Source: CAVSJA01 sp963728145 (GTDB taxonomy: Bacteria > Bacteroidota > Bacteroidia > Chitinophagales > Chitinophagaceae). Taken from it: a DNA stretch of 64,000 nt. Shown one piece after another: positions 1-9,230 of this stretch. The notes beneath the pieces are model-generated. The model was not told the DNA's origin, made no database searches, and saw only the letters and a program-made list of their open reading frames with translations. Location: positions 992,001 through 1,056,000 of the forward strand of contig CAVSJA010000007.1 of the NCBI GenBank assembly GCA_963728145.1. The letters run 5' to 3'. The translations under genes were made by a program, and so were the position numbers. Position 1 is the first letter of the stretch. Each line of letters begins with the position of its first letter.

Positions 1-2
1 CC

Positions 3-365
3 TGGTTGGGCGGCTTAGCCATTTTACTTTTAGTGGCCTGGTTCTACTCAGCAAGTCCGGAAAACGAACCGAGCATAAATGATGCAATGGGTTTTGGAGG
101 ATTGCTGCTGATGGCTACATTGATCAGCATCCCTCTTTTTTATTTACCGCTGCTTTGGGTTTACCGGAAATTGAATGCACCTAATTCTATTTGGCTGCGT
201 GCATTGCTACTGTTGCTGATTGGTAATATTCCAATTTATATCTTATTATTTGTTCAATATAAGGGAAGAATGTCGCTCCCTGAAGCATGGCTTTTTCTCA
301 TAGGAATGATTTCAGTAGCGGCATTCTTTGGATTGTTTTACCGGCATAAAAACAAGGTCGCATGA
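3..365 (+). CDS. Polytopic membrane protein, 5'-partial
   Basis: The reading frame is open to the left edge, so the true start lies outside the window; a TTG at position 6 could be read as a start but nothing supports it. The visible 120 or so residues contain four hydrophobic stretches separated by short polar loops, consistent with an inner-membrane protein of four or more helices, ending in a basic tail (YRHKNKVA). I do not recognise the family. Its TGA stop overlaps the ATG of the next gene by 4 bp (ATGA), so the two are probably translationally coupled and may act together. Function unknown. Confidence 0.6.
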   Translation, partial: WLGGLAILLLVAWFYSASPENEPSINDAMGFGGLLLMATLISIPLFYLPLLWVYRKLNAPNSIWLRALLLLLIGNIPIYILLFVQYKGRMSLPEAWLFLIGMISVAAFFGLFYRHKNKVA

Positions 366-1501
366 GAAAGAAATGTGTGATTGTTTTCATATTTGTTGCA
401 TTAATCGCGACAGCCTGGATTACATGGAGCAAACGTCAATATTTTTTCCAGAATGAAAAGAATGGTACGATCTGCAAATTGCCACGGATGTTGATTAAGA
501 GGTCTGCTCATTCGGCGACCTTGCTAGATGACGGAAGGGTTTTGCTTTGCGGCGGAATTGTTGAGGTAAGGGGAGAAGAAGTAAATACTGAAACGACGGA
601 ATTTTTTAACCCTTTGACAAACGATTTTGCCAAAGGGCCATCCATGATAAAAAGGAGGGCGGGACATACGGCAACACTGATCGGCGATAGTTTGATTCTG
701 ATAAGCGGCGGATTTAATGAAGATGGATTTTTGAATCATGCTGAATTGTTGAACCTTAAATCCGGGAAGTTTGAATCGATTAACGGTATGATGACTGAGA
801 AGAGGGCTTCGCATACAGCCACTCAAATAGAAAAGGGACTTGTTGTAATTATAGGTGGGGTTAATGGAGGGACAAATGCAAATAAGACAATTGACATTTT
901 TAACCCGGTAACCAAAAAGTTTTCAAAAGCAGGCGAATTACTCACGTCGAGAACAGGGCATACTACCTCATTATTACCTGACGGAAGATTATTAACTATT
1001 GGTGGAAGCAAGAACTGGCGGGACCAGGTATTAAATACATGCGAAACTTTTGATCCAAAAACGAATCGTGTAGAAAGCGGGGCTTCATTAAACGATCCAA
1101 GAAATAAGCACTCTGCGGTAAGTCTGCTTAATGGCGATATCCTTGTGATTGGTGGTTCGGATGATGCTTCCAGGATCGGAGGCAGGTATTCGAGTTGTGA
1201 GTTGTTTGATCATGAAACAAATAAATTCGTTTTATTGAATGACCAGTTGAATTTGTCGAGATTCAAGATTACAAATGGAGGAAGTCTATTGCATAATGGC
1301 AATATTATCATCGCAGGAGATGGAAAATATGCCGAGATCTATAATATCAATTCTAAAAAATTCTATATCGCAAAAGGAGATCTTGCAGATGCATGGATGT
1401 ATCCTTCCGTTACAACCCTGAAGGATGGAAGAGTACTGATTGCCGGCGGATACAATTCAGGAATGCAGGCGACTTCCGGAGCATGGATATATCAACAATA
1501 A
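362..1501 (+). CDS. Membrane-anchored Kelch-repeat protein
   Basis: The protein has 379 residues. Residues about 5-22 form one hydrophobic segment after MRKK, a signal anchor or uncleaved signal peptide that would place the rest in the periplasm or outside. The remainder is six to seven Kelch-type blades of about 45-50 residues, each with an R/K-xxHSAT-like strand, a DGRVL/L-like strand and a GG doublet: GRVLLCGG near 58-65, LILISGG, LVVIIGG, GRLLTIGG, DILVIGG, IIIAGD, GRVLIAGG. This predicts a single beta-propeller. Such propellers usually bind proteins or glycans or form galactose-oxidase-like folds; no copper-radical motif is evident, so no enzymatic role is claimed. The gene overlaps the preceding membrane protein by 4 bp and ends 20 bp from the convergent GH115 gene. 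Confidence 0.8.
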   Translation: MRKKCVIVFIFVALIATAWITWSKRQYFFQNEKNGTICKLPRMLIKRSAHSATLLDDGRVLLCGGIVEVRGEEVNTETTEFFNPLTNDFAKGPSMIKRRAGHTATLIGDSLILISGGFNEDGFLNHAELLNLKSGKFESINGMMTEKRASHTATQIEKGLVVIIGGVNGGTNANKTIDIFNPVTKKFSKAGELLTSRTGHTTSLLPDGRLLTIGGSKNWRDQVLNTCETFDPKTNRVESGASLNDPRNKHSAVSLLNGDILVIGGSDDASRIGGRYSSCELFDHETNKFVLLNDQLNLSRFKITNGGSLLHNGNIIIAGDGKYAEIYNINSKKFYIAKGDLADAWMYPSVTTLKDGRVLIAGGYNSGMQATSGAWIYQQ

Positions 1502-1521
1502 CAGCTTCTTTGCAACTGAAA

Positions 1522-4086
1522 TCACTTAACTGCTCTTGTTTCAGGTGGACCCAAATAACTTGGTTTCAATCCTCCAAAATCCAAAACAAGTTTTTGTAAA
1601 ACAACAGCGGGATCAACCATCCAGTATTTCAGAATATGTTTTCCTGGTTTATTGAGTTGGTGCGTCGTTATTTTGATAATGATATTATCGCCCACCCATC
1701 TGTTCCAGATTCCCGTCTGGTTGTCTTCCTTATTCAATACGACGATTTGTGGTTTTTCATCATCGATTGAAACTGCGAATTTTAAACCATCATTATTATG
1801 AAAGTTCAATGTCGGGCTGAAATATGTATTCAATTTTAAATCGCCTGAATCATAAGTATAGAATTCATATTCAAGAACAGGGCTATTGCCACCGGGTACT
1901 AAGGCTGCGCTTGTAACCGGGAAACTGGTGATCCCGGATCCCGTTCTCCCAATATCTGGAATGATCTTCCATGAAATCGGCGCTTTATTCACGGCCCGGG
2001 TATAATTGCTAGCTTCAATGGAGACATATCCATCTTCTTCATAAAAAAGATTCTTTGTTGAATTTGGAACTAGCTGCTTTGAATTTTTTGATGGAGTAGA
2101 GACGACATTTCTTGATTCGCTAATGAGTGAATCATAGGACAGGGTTTTCAACTGTGGCATTCTATTTACAGGCGGTTGTTGCCAATTCGTATATCCGATA
2201 TGTGTTTGAGACATCATATGATTCCATTTGCCGTTTAGTATGGTATGATATTTCCTGCTTAAGAGAGAATCGTATTCATAACTTTCTTTCGCTTCGGCTG
2301 CATACTTGTTTGCCTGTTCACTGCGCTGGTTCGCATAGAACTGATTTTTTGCAACGGCAACATACATGTGATTAATGTTATGACTTGCCTGCACCGGATG
2401 AAGGACCAGTTGGAAATAGGCATCCTGGTAATGCTGGGGTAATTTATAATAAACATTTTCTGCTTTGCTCCTGACGTCTGAATATTCTTTCAATACCCGG
2501 TCGGCTTCTTTATAGTTATTTAAACTATAAGTAGTAGGTGAAAGCATTTCCGGCTTACGGCGACTATTAAATTGGGTGTATTTATTCAATACATACCCGA
2601 TATCCTTTGAAAATTCATTTCCGAATTGCTCTGCCGCCCATTTTTCATGGTATCCAGGAAGATCTTCAGCCTTGATTTTATCAGGATTCCAGGCATAATC
2701 AAGGAAGAAAGAGATAGGCAATTCCATTGGCTTAATATCCCCAACGTTTACGATCCAGATCTGCCTTGCCTTATACTCCCAGGCTAAATGCATTTGTTCC
2801 CAGACCCTCGAAATATTATTTGTATTGATCCATTTATAATTTCTTGGACCTCCCACATAATCGAAATGATAATAGATGCCATATCCTCCCTTTCTTGGAG
2901 CTTCATCTTGCTTCGGAAGTTTTCGAATATTTCCCCAATTGTCATCGCAGAGTAGTAAGGTGACGTCATCGGGTACACGCATTCCTTTGTCGTAGTAATC
3001 CTGTACTTCCTTGTAAAGTGCCCAAAGTTGCGGTGTTTCTGCAGCCGGTTTTTTAGTTACCTCTTCAATTATCTCTCTTTGATCTTTTACAATTCTTTCC
3101 AGCAGTGCAGTTGCGGTTTGCCGGCTCATTGGCGCATCGCCATCTCCCCGCATTCCGACGCTAACGATCTTTTCATTTCTTGCTCTTGCCATACCGCCTC
3201 TCCAGAATTCCTTTAATCGAACCTCATTACTATCATAATCCCATTTTCCTTTCCCATATCTTCTCCATTCATCGTGAGCCCGCATCAATGGCTCATGATG
3301 TGAAGTGCCGATCACAACGGCATAATTGTCTGCTGAACGAATATTCAAACTATCATCGTCATAAAAAGCATTTCCCCACATCGCTGGCCATAGATAATTT
3401 GATTTAAGGCGAAGCATGAGCTCAAATACTTTTTCATAGAACATATGATTGAATCCGCCGAATTTTTCCTTCGACCATCCTGAAAGTGCTGGAGCCTCAT
3501 CATTGATGAATATTCCCCGATACTTGACCCTTGGAAAATCAGATTTGCTCAGGTCTTTTCTTACATGCAATTCCTTTTGTTGTTTTACCGGTACATCAGC
3601 CCACCAATACCAGGGGGATACACCAATTTCCCTTGAGAGATCCATAGCAGCATAAGCCGCACCTCTTCTATCATTTCCAACCAGGACTAATGCCTGTTCA
3701 ATTCCATTGAACGGGTTTAATACTACTTGCAGGCGATAGCCTTCCCATTTATTTTGTATATCTGAAACATTCAATTTCTTATTCTGAATTAAGCGTTGAA
3801 TAGTTTTACTTTTTTCAATTGATCCGATTATGATCAGGGTTTTTGCTTTTGCTGGAATACTATGAATAACAGAAGGCTTTTTCGTCGTGACAGCTGAAAT
3901 GTCTTGTTTGAGTAAGTTGGCTGCGATCTTTACTACTGCATAATCATTCTCATCCACAAGGATATTTGCGGATGCATTTTCCGACACGATTGCAAGATCG
4001 CCGGGTTGTTTCTTTTCTCTTAAAATTTGCTGGGAAAGTGCATTCAGGCAGGAGAGGAGTGTTACAACGATTACAATATTTTTCAT
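1522..4086 (-). CDS. GH115 family alpha-glucuronidase (xylan side-chain removal)
   Basis: The protein has 854 residues with a signal peptide (MKNIVIVVTLLSCLNALSQ), so it is exported. The order is a small N-terminal alpha/beta domain with GNDRRGAAYAAMDLS (about 138-152), a catalytic TIM-barrel region with KYRGIFINDE (about 188-197), the FNHMFYEKVFELMLRLKSN block and VIGTSHHEPLMRAHDEW, then a helical region and a C-terminal beta-sandwich (about 690-854). These blocks and the length match glycoside hydrolase family 115, which removes (4-O-methyl)glucuronic acid from xylan. Substrate is inferred from the family only. The gene lies 85 bp downstream of a lacI-type gene on the same strand, so it is probably the regulated target. 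No SusC/SusD pair is in the window. Confidence 0.88.
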   Translation of the reverse strand: MKNIVIVVTLLSCLNALSQQILREKKQPGDLAIVSENASANILVDENDYAVVKIAANLLKQDISAVTTKKPSVIHSIPAKAKTLIIIGSIEKSKTIQRLIQNKKLNVSDIQNKWEGYRLQVVLNPFNGIEQALVLVGNDRRGAAYAAMDLSREIGVSPWYWWADVPVKQQKELHVRKDLSKSDFPRVKYRGIFINDEAPALSGWSKEKFGGFNHMFYEKVFELMLRLKSNYLWPAMWGNAFYDDDSLNIRSADNYAVVIGTSHHEPLMRAHDEWRRYGKGKWDYDSNEVRLKEFWRGGMARARNEKIVSVGMRGDGDAPMSRQTATALLERIVKDQREIIEEVTKKPAAETPQLWALYKEVQDYYDKGMRVPDDVTLLLCDDNWGNIRKLPKQDEAPRKGGYGIYYHFDYVGGPRNYKWINTNNISRVWEQMHLAWEYKARQIWIVNVGDIKPMELPISFFLDYAWNPDKIKAEDLPGYHEKWAAEQFGNEFSKDIGYVLNKYTQFNSRRKPEMLSPTTYSLNNYKEADRVLKEYSDVRSKAENVYYKLPQHYQDAYFQLVLHPVQASHNINHMYVAVAKNQFYANQRSEQANKYAAEAKESYEYDSLLSRKYHTILNGKWNHMMSQTHIGYTNWQQPPVNRMPQLKTLSYDSLISESRNVVSTPSKNSKQLVPNSTKNLFYEEDGYVSIEASNYTRAVNKAPISWKIIPDIGRTGSGITSFPVTSAALVPGGNSPVLEYEFYTYDSGDLKLNTYFSPTLNFHNNDGLKFAVSIDDEKPQIVVLNKEDNQTGIWNRWVGDNIIIKITTHQLNKPGKHILKYWMVDPAVVLQKLVLDFGGLKPSYLGPPETRAVK

Positions 4087-4171
4087 TTGGAATAATTGAA
4101 TACTTCCGTAATATGGTTTGCATGATCCTTCTTATGCTTGCCCCTCTACTCAAATAATTTCAAGAGCTGCT

Positions 4172-5203
4172 TCAGGGTTTGATTCGCACGGACGAAGCAC
4201 GTATGATCAGTTCAGACCTTAATACGATGGTATTGGTCGAATGAAGTAGAGAACTGCCATTTAAGTGGTTGATCAGGTTTAGGGCTGCAACTTTCCCCAT
4301 TTCATAACCGGGATAGTTTATTGTGGTGAGATTGGGTTCAATAACTTTTGATACCGGGTCATTGTTAAAACCGACAAAAGCGATATCCTCCGGAATCCTG
4401 AATCCTGATTGTTTTAATGCAAGCATACATCCAACTGCTGCATTATCATTGGCCACAAATACCGCATCGGGTAATTTTTTCATAGCGCTTATCTTTTCAC
4501 CAGCTTCAAATCCCGCTTCCTGGCTCAGGTTACTGATAACTACCAGTTCTTCTTTAAATGGGATATCGTGATCTGCAAGCGCCTGCTTATAACCTCGAAG
4601 ACGATCCACGTATACATTTCGCTTAGGCAACGCTGTAATGTGAACGATATTCTTGCTTCCCTGAGCAATCAGATGACTGGTTGCCTCATATGCCGCCTTC
4701 CTGTTATCAATTACAATATTTGTACAGTCCTTATTGTCAGTAACGCGATCGAAAAAGATTATCGGGACACTTTTCCTGAAGAAATTATCAAAATGTTCAA
4801 TATTCTCTGTGTCGTACGCTAGCGATACCAACAATCCGTCCACGCGGTTATTGAACATAGTCTTGGCATTCGCTTTCTCTTTCAGCGCAGACTCGGAGGA
4901 CTGGCTGATGATAAGATTGTATCCTGAATCGTTCACCACATTCTCCATACCGGAGATCACGGTCGACATGAAATAGCTATTCAATCGGGGGACAATTACA
5001 CCGATCGTATCAGTTCGCTGGTTGCGAAGGTTTCGTGCAAAATGATTGGAGCGATAACCCATTTCTTCAGCCAGGTCGAAGATCTTTTTCCTGGTTTTCT
5101 TGCTTACAACCGGGTCGTCTTTCAAAGCCCGGCTCACGGTGGCAATAGAGATATTCAGCTTCGCAGCGAGGTCGTATATGGTGATTTCCTTTTCTCTCGA
5201 CAT
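4172..5203 (-). CDS. LacI-family transcriptional regulator
   Basis: The protein has 343 residues, the usual family length. Residues 8-55 form the LacI helix-turn-helix and hinge (IYDLAAKLNISIATVSRAL, then the GYRSNHFARNLR hinge). Residues from about 62 form a periplasmic-binding-protein-like effector domain (TDTIGVIVPRLNSYF, FVANDNAAVGCMLALKQSG, EDIAFVGFNNDP). The effector is probably a sugar; the neighbour suggests a glucuronoxylan-derived one (inference). The ATG at 5203 is chosen because the HTH starts right after it. Two similar palindromic sites lie immediately upstream, suggesting autoregulation together with the downstream GH115 gene. Confidence 0.92.
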   Translation of the reverse strand: MSREKEITIYDLAAKLNISIATVSRALKDDPVVSKKTRKKIFDLAEEMGYRSNHFARNLRNQRTDTIGVIVPRLNSYFMSTVISGMENVVNDSGYNLIISQSSESALKEKANAKTMFNNRVDGLLVSLAYDTENIEHFDNFFRKSVPIIFFDRVTDNKDCTNIVIDNRKAAYEATSHLIAQGSKNIVHITALPKRNVYVDRLRGYKQALADHDIPFKEELVVISNLSQEAGFEAGEKISAMKKLPDAVFVANDNAAVGCMLALKQSGFRIPEDIAFVGFNNDPVSKVIEPNLTTINYPGYEMGKVAALNLINHLNGSSLLHSTNTIVLRSELIIRASSVRIKP

Positions 5204-5216
5204 ACAATCGGTTACA
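5203..5216. promoter_or_regulatory. Candidate LacI-type operator abutting the lacI start codon
   Basis: The sequence TACAATCGGTTACA differs from the perfect site at 5260-5273 at two positions and keeps the CG centre typical of LacI operators. It touches the regulator's ATG, so binding would block initiation or elongation. Inferred from similarity and position only. Confidence 0.5.
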
Positions 5217-5259
5217 TGTTGGCTATAAAGCTATTAAAAAAAAATTATTAAAAAAATAC

Positions 5260-5273
5260 TGTAATCGGTTACA
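5260..5273. promoter_or_regulatory. Candidate LacI-type operator, near-perfect palindrome
   Basis: TGTAATCGGTTACA has 5-bp inverted arms (TGTAA/TTACA) around a CG centre, the usual form of LacI-family sites. It lies 57 bp upstream of the lacI start, with an A/T-rich stretch between it and the second copy at 5203-5216. Start-to-start spacing of the two sites is 57 bp. Confidence 0.6.
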
Positions 5274-5406
5274 ATTACTCATTTTTTACGGATATTAGCC
5301 TAAGAAAAGGAATAACTACAGCAGGTTTTTACATCCAGGCCGAGTATTTACGCAAGATAAGAGAAGGAAAAAATCTTTTGGAATTGCGCGCGATTAATAT
5401 AAATAT

Positions 5407-5450
5407 CCTGTCCTCCAGCCGGCGGACAGGCATGCCAGTCACAAGGCTGG
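5407..5450. repeat. GC-rich hairpin in the gene-free region 5274-5614
   Basis: CCTGTCC (5407-5413) pairs with GGACAGG (5424-5430), and CCAGCC (5415-5420) can alternatively pair with GGCTGG (5445-5450). It resembles a small dispersed palindrome, a related form of which occurs at 29143-29160. The rest of 5274-5614 shows no supportable gene. Confidence 0.5.
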
Positions 5451-5554
5451 CTCTTAACAGTCAATCTTGCCACTGACCTAAATGTGGAATTGACTTATCG
5501 AATGCTTCAAGACTTTTGGTTAAGGCGTCAATGGTTGTGATTCGTTATAAGGGC

Positions 5555-5588
5555 AAGGAGGGATGAAGAGAATCATCCTTCCTTTTTT
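5555..5588 (+). other. Hairpin followed by a T run, plus-strand orientation
   Basis: AAGGAGGGATGA (5555-5566) pairs with TCATCCTTCCTT (5573-5584) with one G-T pair and is followed by TTTT. It looks like an intrinsic terminator read on the plus strand, but no plus-strand gene ends nearby; the minus-strand gene stopping at 5615 would read it without a T run. Its role is uncertain. Confidence 0.35.
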
Positions 5589-5614
5589 GTGAGTACAATG
5601 AAATTTCAAGTTGT

Positions 5615-8600
5615 TTACTGTTTTCCTTTTATTTCAAGTTTGAATCCACCATTTACAGTGACCGTTTTCCCTTCCTTAATTGTCAAACTTCTGCAAACCG
5701 CGTTGGCATTAATGATAGGTGACCAAAATCCCGCGTCTGATATAATCACATCAGTAAATTCATCAGGCACAATTCCACAGTACCAATTGTTAGGATCGTG
5801 CCAATCCGCGCTATAGCCACCGTACCATTCTGTACCGATCTTTAAAATATGTAAGGCGCCATAGTATTTTACGTTTTGCCTTGTATAAACCACCCTGTAC
5901 CTGTATCCGGCAAATGAATTGGGTGGGTTATTGATTTGCAGAAATATAGAATTAGTACCACTGTAAATGGAGTTGTCGGTAATATCCACAAAGCCACTTC
6001 CTGCATCGACTTGCCATTGGTAATTACCAGTGCCCACCCCCAACCAGAAAAAAGACGCGGAACTGCCTGGACATATCATTTGTTCAACACCGTTTGTGAT
6101 TATCGGTTTATCTCCACCATGCAGGTATAGAGTTCCACTTGTCGCAATTGGAATTATTTCAATATAAGAAGAAGAGGCATCATAGGTGCCCGTGCCAACT
6201 GTTTCCATCCACACATTGTCTTCCTCACCTAAACTATTTTGGAAAACCTGCGTAACACGAACATCATTAATGGTGTTCACGTCTGCAATACCATCATTGG
6301 GTTCATCAATCAGTCTTTGTAATTCGGCATTGCCGAAATATAGCCTGATTTTTACCGGACTTCCAGACGATGCACCCCTATAAAAGGAAAAGTTTCTATC
6401 AAGGTATTCAATATTTGAATTTCTTCGAATTGGTCCGGAGCTTTTGAACACACTTGCACCCACTCCTGATATTTGCCAGTTTATTTCAGAAAAATCAAAA
6501 CTAGCGATCAGGTTCCCTTCAACGTCTATTAAGTATTGAATCTTGTTGCTGTTGGGGGGAATTGTAAAGGGAAGACTACTTCCTGTAAATTCATTTAACA
6601 CCGAAGGTTCATTTACAAGGGCTTTGCATATGCGAAACGATTGTGTCTCACCGAATGTGCCCGCTGCATCGAGAAGCAGCGCATACTCGGTATTCGGTTG
6701 AAGCATTCCGAGCGCATAGTTACCTATACGTGTGTAGTAGCTATGCGCATAAATTGGGATCCAACCCAAATTGGAACATCCGTCGCTGGTTTTTTTGTAG
6801 AAATAATCAATAGTGCCGTATGAATCCGCTTTTGTAATGTCGAGATAATAGACTCCAGAATCAGGAACTGTGAAGCGATAGATCTTTTCTTTCCCTGGCG
6901 TGCTATGTCCCAGAGAATTGTTAGGATAAGTTCCCGCAAAATCCCAATAACCTGTTCCTGCAGGAAGAATTGCTTCGACCTCCGTGCATATATTTAATAA
7001 TGGTGAACTTGCACAATCCGGCATTGTAATAAAGCCAACACTATTCCAATTACCATATACGCCTGGTGAGCATTGGCTTCTCACATGTACATAATATTTT
7101 GTTGAACCTGTTAAGCCTGTTATTGAAGCAGCGGCAGTACCAGTTGAAGTTCCTGATACGGGAGGTATTTGAGATGGGGTCACTGCGTATTGATACCCGG
7201 ATGAAATACTACTCCACGTAAAATTTGCGCTGGTGCCTGTGAGCGCGGAAACATTGATGGTAGGGATATCGCTACTGCATGGTGGCGTTACATCAAGGGA
7301 TATATCATCAATTGTCAGTCGGCCTCCAAAATATCCCGATCCATGAAATCCAAGGTAAAAAATTCCGGAGGTCAATGGAGTGAAGTTGACATCAACCAGT
7401 TGATAGATTGTATTGGTAAGATTAGTACCATTAAACAAGAGCCCAAGTGTCTGGCTAGTTGAATCCGCTGCCAATCCATATCTGATTTGAATATTGGGAG
7501 ATGATCCGGTTGTCTTATATCTGAGGCGTAGGCGATAACTGGTTCCTCCCGTCATGCTCAATCCTGGCAAGAAGAACCAATCGTCATAAGATTGTAGCGA
7601 GAATGCATTAGGTGAAGACGATCCACCCGAAAAGTTATCAAAAAACCAGGATCCGCCTGAAAATGACTGAAGTCGTAGACATGACGGATTCAACGACGTG
7701 ATGTCATCAAAATTTTGTCGATAAGGAATTGTCGATGACGGGCAAGCAGTAGTAAAATTTATTTTGGAAGAATTCGTACTATAAGTTCCCCCACCGCAAT
7801 CTTGTCTTACATATAAATCATAAGTGGTAGAACTTGATAATCCTGTTATGGGAATTGACGAGTTGCTTCCTGCGACAACCGTACCATTGACGCCTGCTGT
7901 ACCAAGACTACCCGGTGTGAATCCTGGTGGGCCATACTCAACCAAATAATTGCCACTTCCCGAGAAATTCACTCTTGCGGAATTGTGATTGATATCGCGC
8001 GTTTGCACAGCAAATACCGGTGTGCAAACTCCTACTGGTTTGACTGTAATCGCATCAAGTGCACAATTGTTTCCACCAAACGCACGAAAACTAAAACCGA
8101 TATAGACTGTATTTTTATTTCCTGCTGCCGCAGGCAATATGATCGATTTTTTCTTCCATTGAGATGTGCCGGACGCAAGTGTATTATCATGCCTGCTCAT
8201 GAATGGTCCTGCATTTGTCCAGGTATTTCCATCAAGCGAATATTGTAGTTGAACTCCTTCTAACAAATAATTACCCGTACTGAATGATGGGTTGTTGTTA
8301 TTGCGCCAATAAAATTCGACTTCAACGCTTGATGTTCCGATTGTATTGATCGCAGAAGACTGCATTCTTGTCCTCGTATTGTTATATGAAGGATCTGCGC
8401 TATTCCAAAACGTAAAATGTGATCCTTCATATGGTGAGGTGCTGGGTGAGGAAGAGGTATTTGTTAAGCTTATGGAACTTGAACCCACTTCATAGATATC
8501 ATCCCAGCATAAATAGTAGGGTGAGAGATTGAAGTTGTTGAATCCATCAAAAAAGGGTAGGGACCGTATTCCCGTGACAGCATGGTTACCAAATTCGATT

Positions 8601-9169
8601 CCGCTACAGGCCGATCCTAAGCGAGTTGCTCTGATTGTATAAGTACCGAGATAACCGAAACTACCGATATAATAATTCGTGCCTGTTCCTTGAAAGGTTA
8701 CACCTAACCAATCACTGCCATCAAGCAGAAGTTCGTATTCAACACCTGTTTCAGTACTCGTAAGACTTAAGTCGACGCCATTCCCACCACCATTGCTACA
8801 ATAGTAAGTTCCTCCAATAATTTGTTGCGGCTGTGGCGGAGGATAAACTGTGATCATGCGATGACCGAAATCAATAGAATCAGGACAACCAGGTTTTTTT
8901 GCGCGTACAAAATATACATCTGTTGAAGTGGCAAGACCTACACTTACACTCCCTCCATTTCCTTGACCATTGTTACCTCCAGTCCTTACGCCCGTACGTT
9001 GATTGATCATGGAATATTGTACATCAGGTTGCGACGCATTCAAAACCATTTCGGTATTGCCGCAACCGGGCACAAGATATGATGATTGGGAGCTGATGCA
9101 TTGTGCCAACGCCGTATCGCCAATAAGCAAAAATGAAATTATGAGAAGTATATATGTTCTGCTATGCAT
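5615..9169 (-). CDS. Large secreted multidomain Fn3 / jelly-roll protein
   Basis: The protein has 1184 residues from the ATG at 9169, chosen over a TTG 27 bp upstream because MHSRTYILLIISFLLIGDT.. is a clean signal peptide. After it come Ig-like modules (about 25-205), a MAM-like jelly-roll (about 205-385, starting LPFFDGF and ending CALDAITV), an Fn3 module with TTYDLYVRQDC, a second jelly-roll (about 480-640, IPYRQNFDD to LTIDDISL), a second Fn3 (STKYYVHVRSQC), a PPC-like beta domain (about 725-870), an Ig-like module (YQWQVDAG, about 1051) and a C-terminal WHDPNNWYCGIVP region. No catalytic motif and no recognisable type IX sorting domain is seen. It is probably a surface or matrix protein. 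It sits 61 bp downstream of a secreted CHAT-protease gene on the same strand. Confidence 0.8.
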   Translation of the reverse strand: MHSRTYILLIISFLLIGDTALAQCISSQSSYLVPGCGNTEMVLNASQPDVQYSMINQRTGVRTGGNNGQGNGGSVSVGLATSTDVYFVRAKKPGCPDSIDFGHRMITVYPPPQPQQIIGGTYYCSNGGGNGVDLSLTSTETGVEYELLLDGSDWLGVTFQGTGTNYYIGSFGYLGTYTIRATRLGSACSGIEFGNHAVTGIRSLPFFDGFNNFNLSPYYLCWDDIYEVGSSSISLTNTSSSPSTSPYEGSHFTFWNSADPSYNNTRTRMQSSAINTIGTSSVEVEFYWRNNNNPSFSTGNYLLEGVQLQYSLDGNTWTNAGPFMSRHDNTLASGTSQWKKKSIILPAAAGNKNTVYIGFSFRAFGGNNCALDAITVKPVGVCTPVFAVQTRDINHNSARVNFSGSGNYLVEYGPPGFTPGSLGTAGVNGTVVAGSNSSIPITGLSSSTTYDLYVRQDCGGGTYSTNSSKINFTTACPSSTIPYRQNFDDITSLNPSCLRLQSFSGGSWFFDNFSGGSSSPNAFSLQSYDDWFFLPGLSMTGGTSYRLRLRYKTTGSSPNIQIRYGLAADSTSQTLGLLFNGTNLTNTIYQLVDVNFTPLTSGIFYLGFHGSGYFGGRLTIDDISLDVTPPCSSDIPTINVSALTGTSANFTWSSISSGYQYAVTPSQIPPVSGTSTGTAAASITGLTGSTKYYVHVRSQCSPGVYGNWNSVGFITMPDCASSPLLNICTEVEAILPAGTGYWDFAGTYPNNSLGHSTPGKEKIYRFTVPDSGVYYLDITKADSYGTIDYFYKKTSDGCSNLGWIPIYAHSYYTRIGNYALGMLQPNTEYALLLDAAGTFGETQSFRICKALVNEPSVLNEFTGSSLPFTIPPNSNKIQYLIDVEGNLIASFDFSEINWQISGVGASVFKSSGPIRRNSNIEYLDRNFSFYRGASSGSPVKIRLYFGNAELQRLIDEPNDGIADVNTINDVRVTQVFQNSLGEEDNVWMETVGTGTYDASSSYIEIIPIATSGTLYLHGGDKPIITNGVEQMICPGSSASFFWLGVGTGNYQWQVDAGSGFVDITDNSIYSGTNSIFLQINNPPNSFAGYRYRVVYTRQNVKYYGALHILKIGTEWYGGYSADWHDPNNWYCGIVPDEFTDVIISDAGFWSPIINANAVCRSLTIKEGKTVTVNGGFKLEIKGKQ

Positions 9170-9230
9170 GTGATCTATGGTTATGAACCCTACCAACTTA
9201 TTAACCTGTCAACCTTTCAACTTTTTATTA

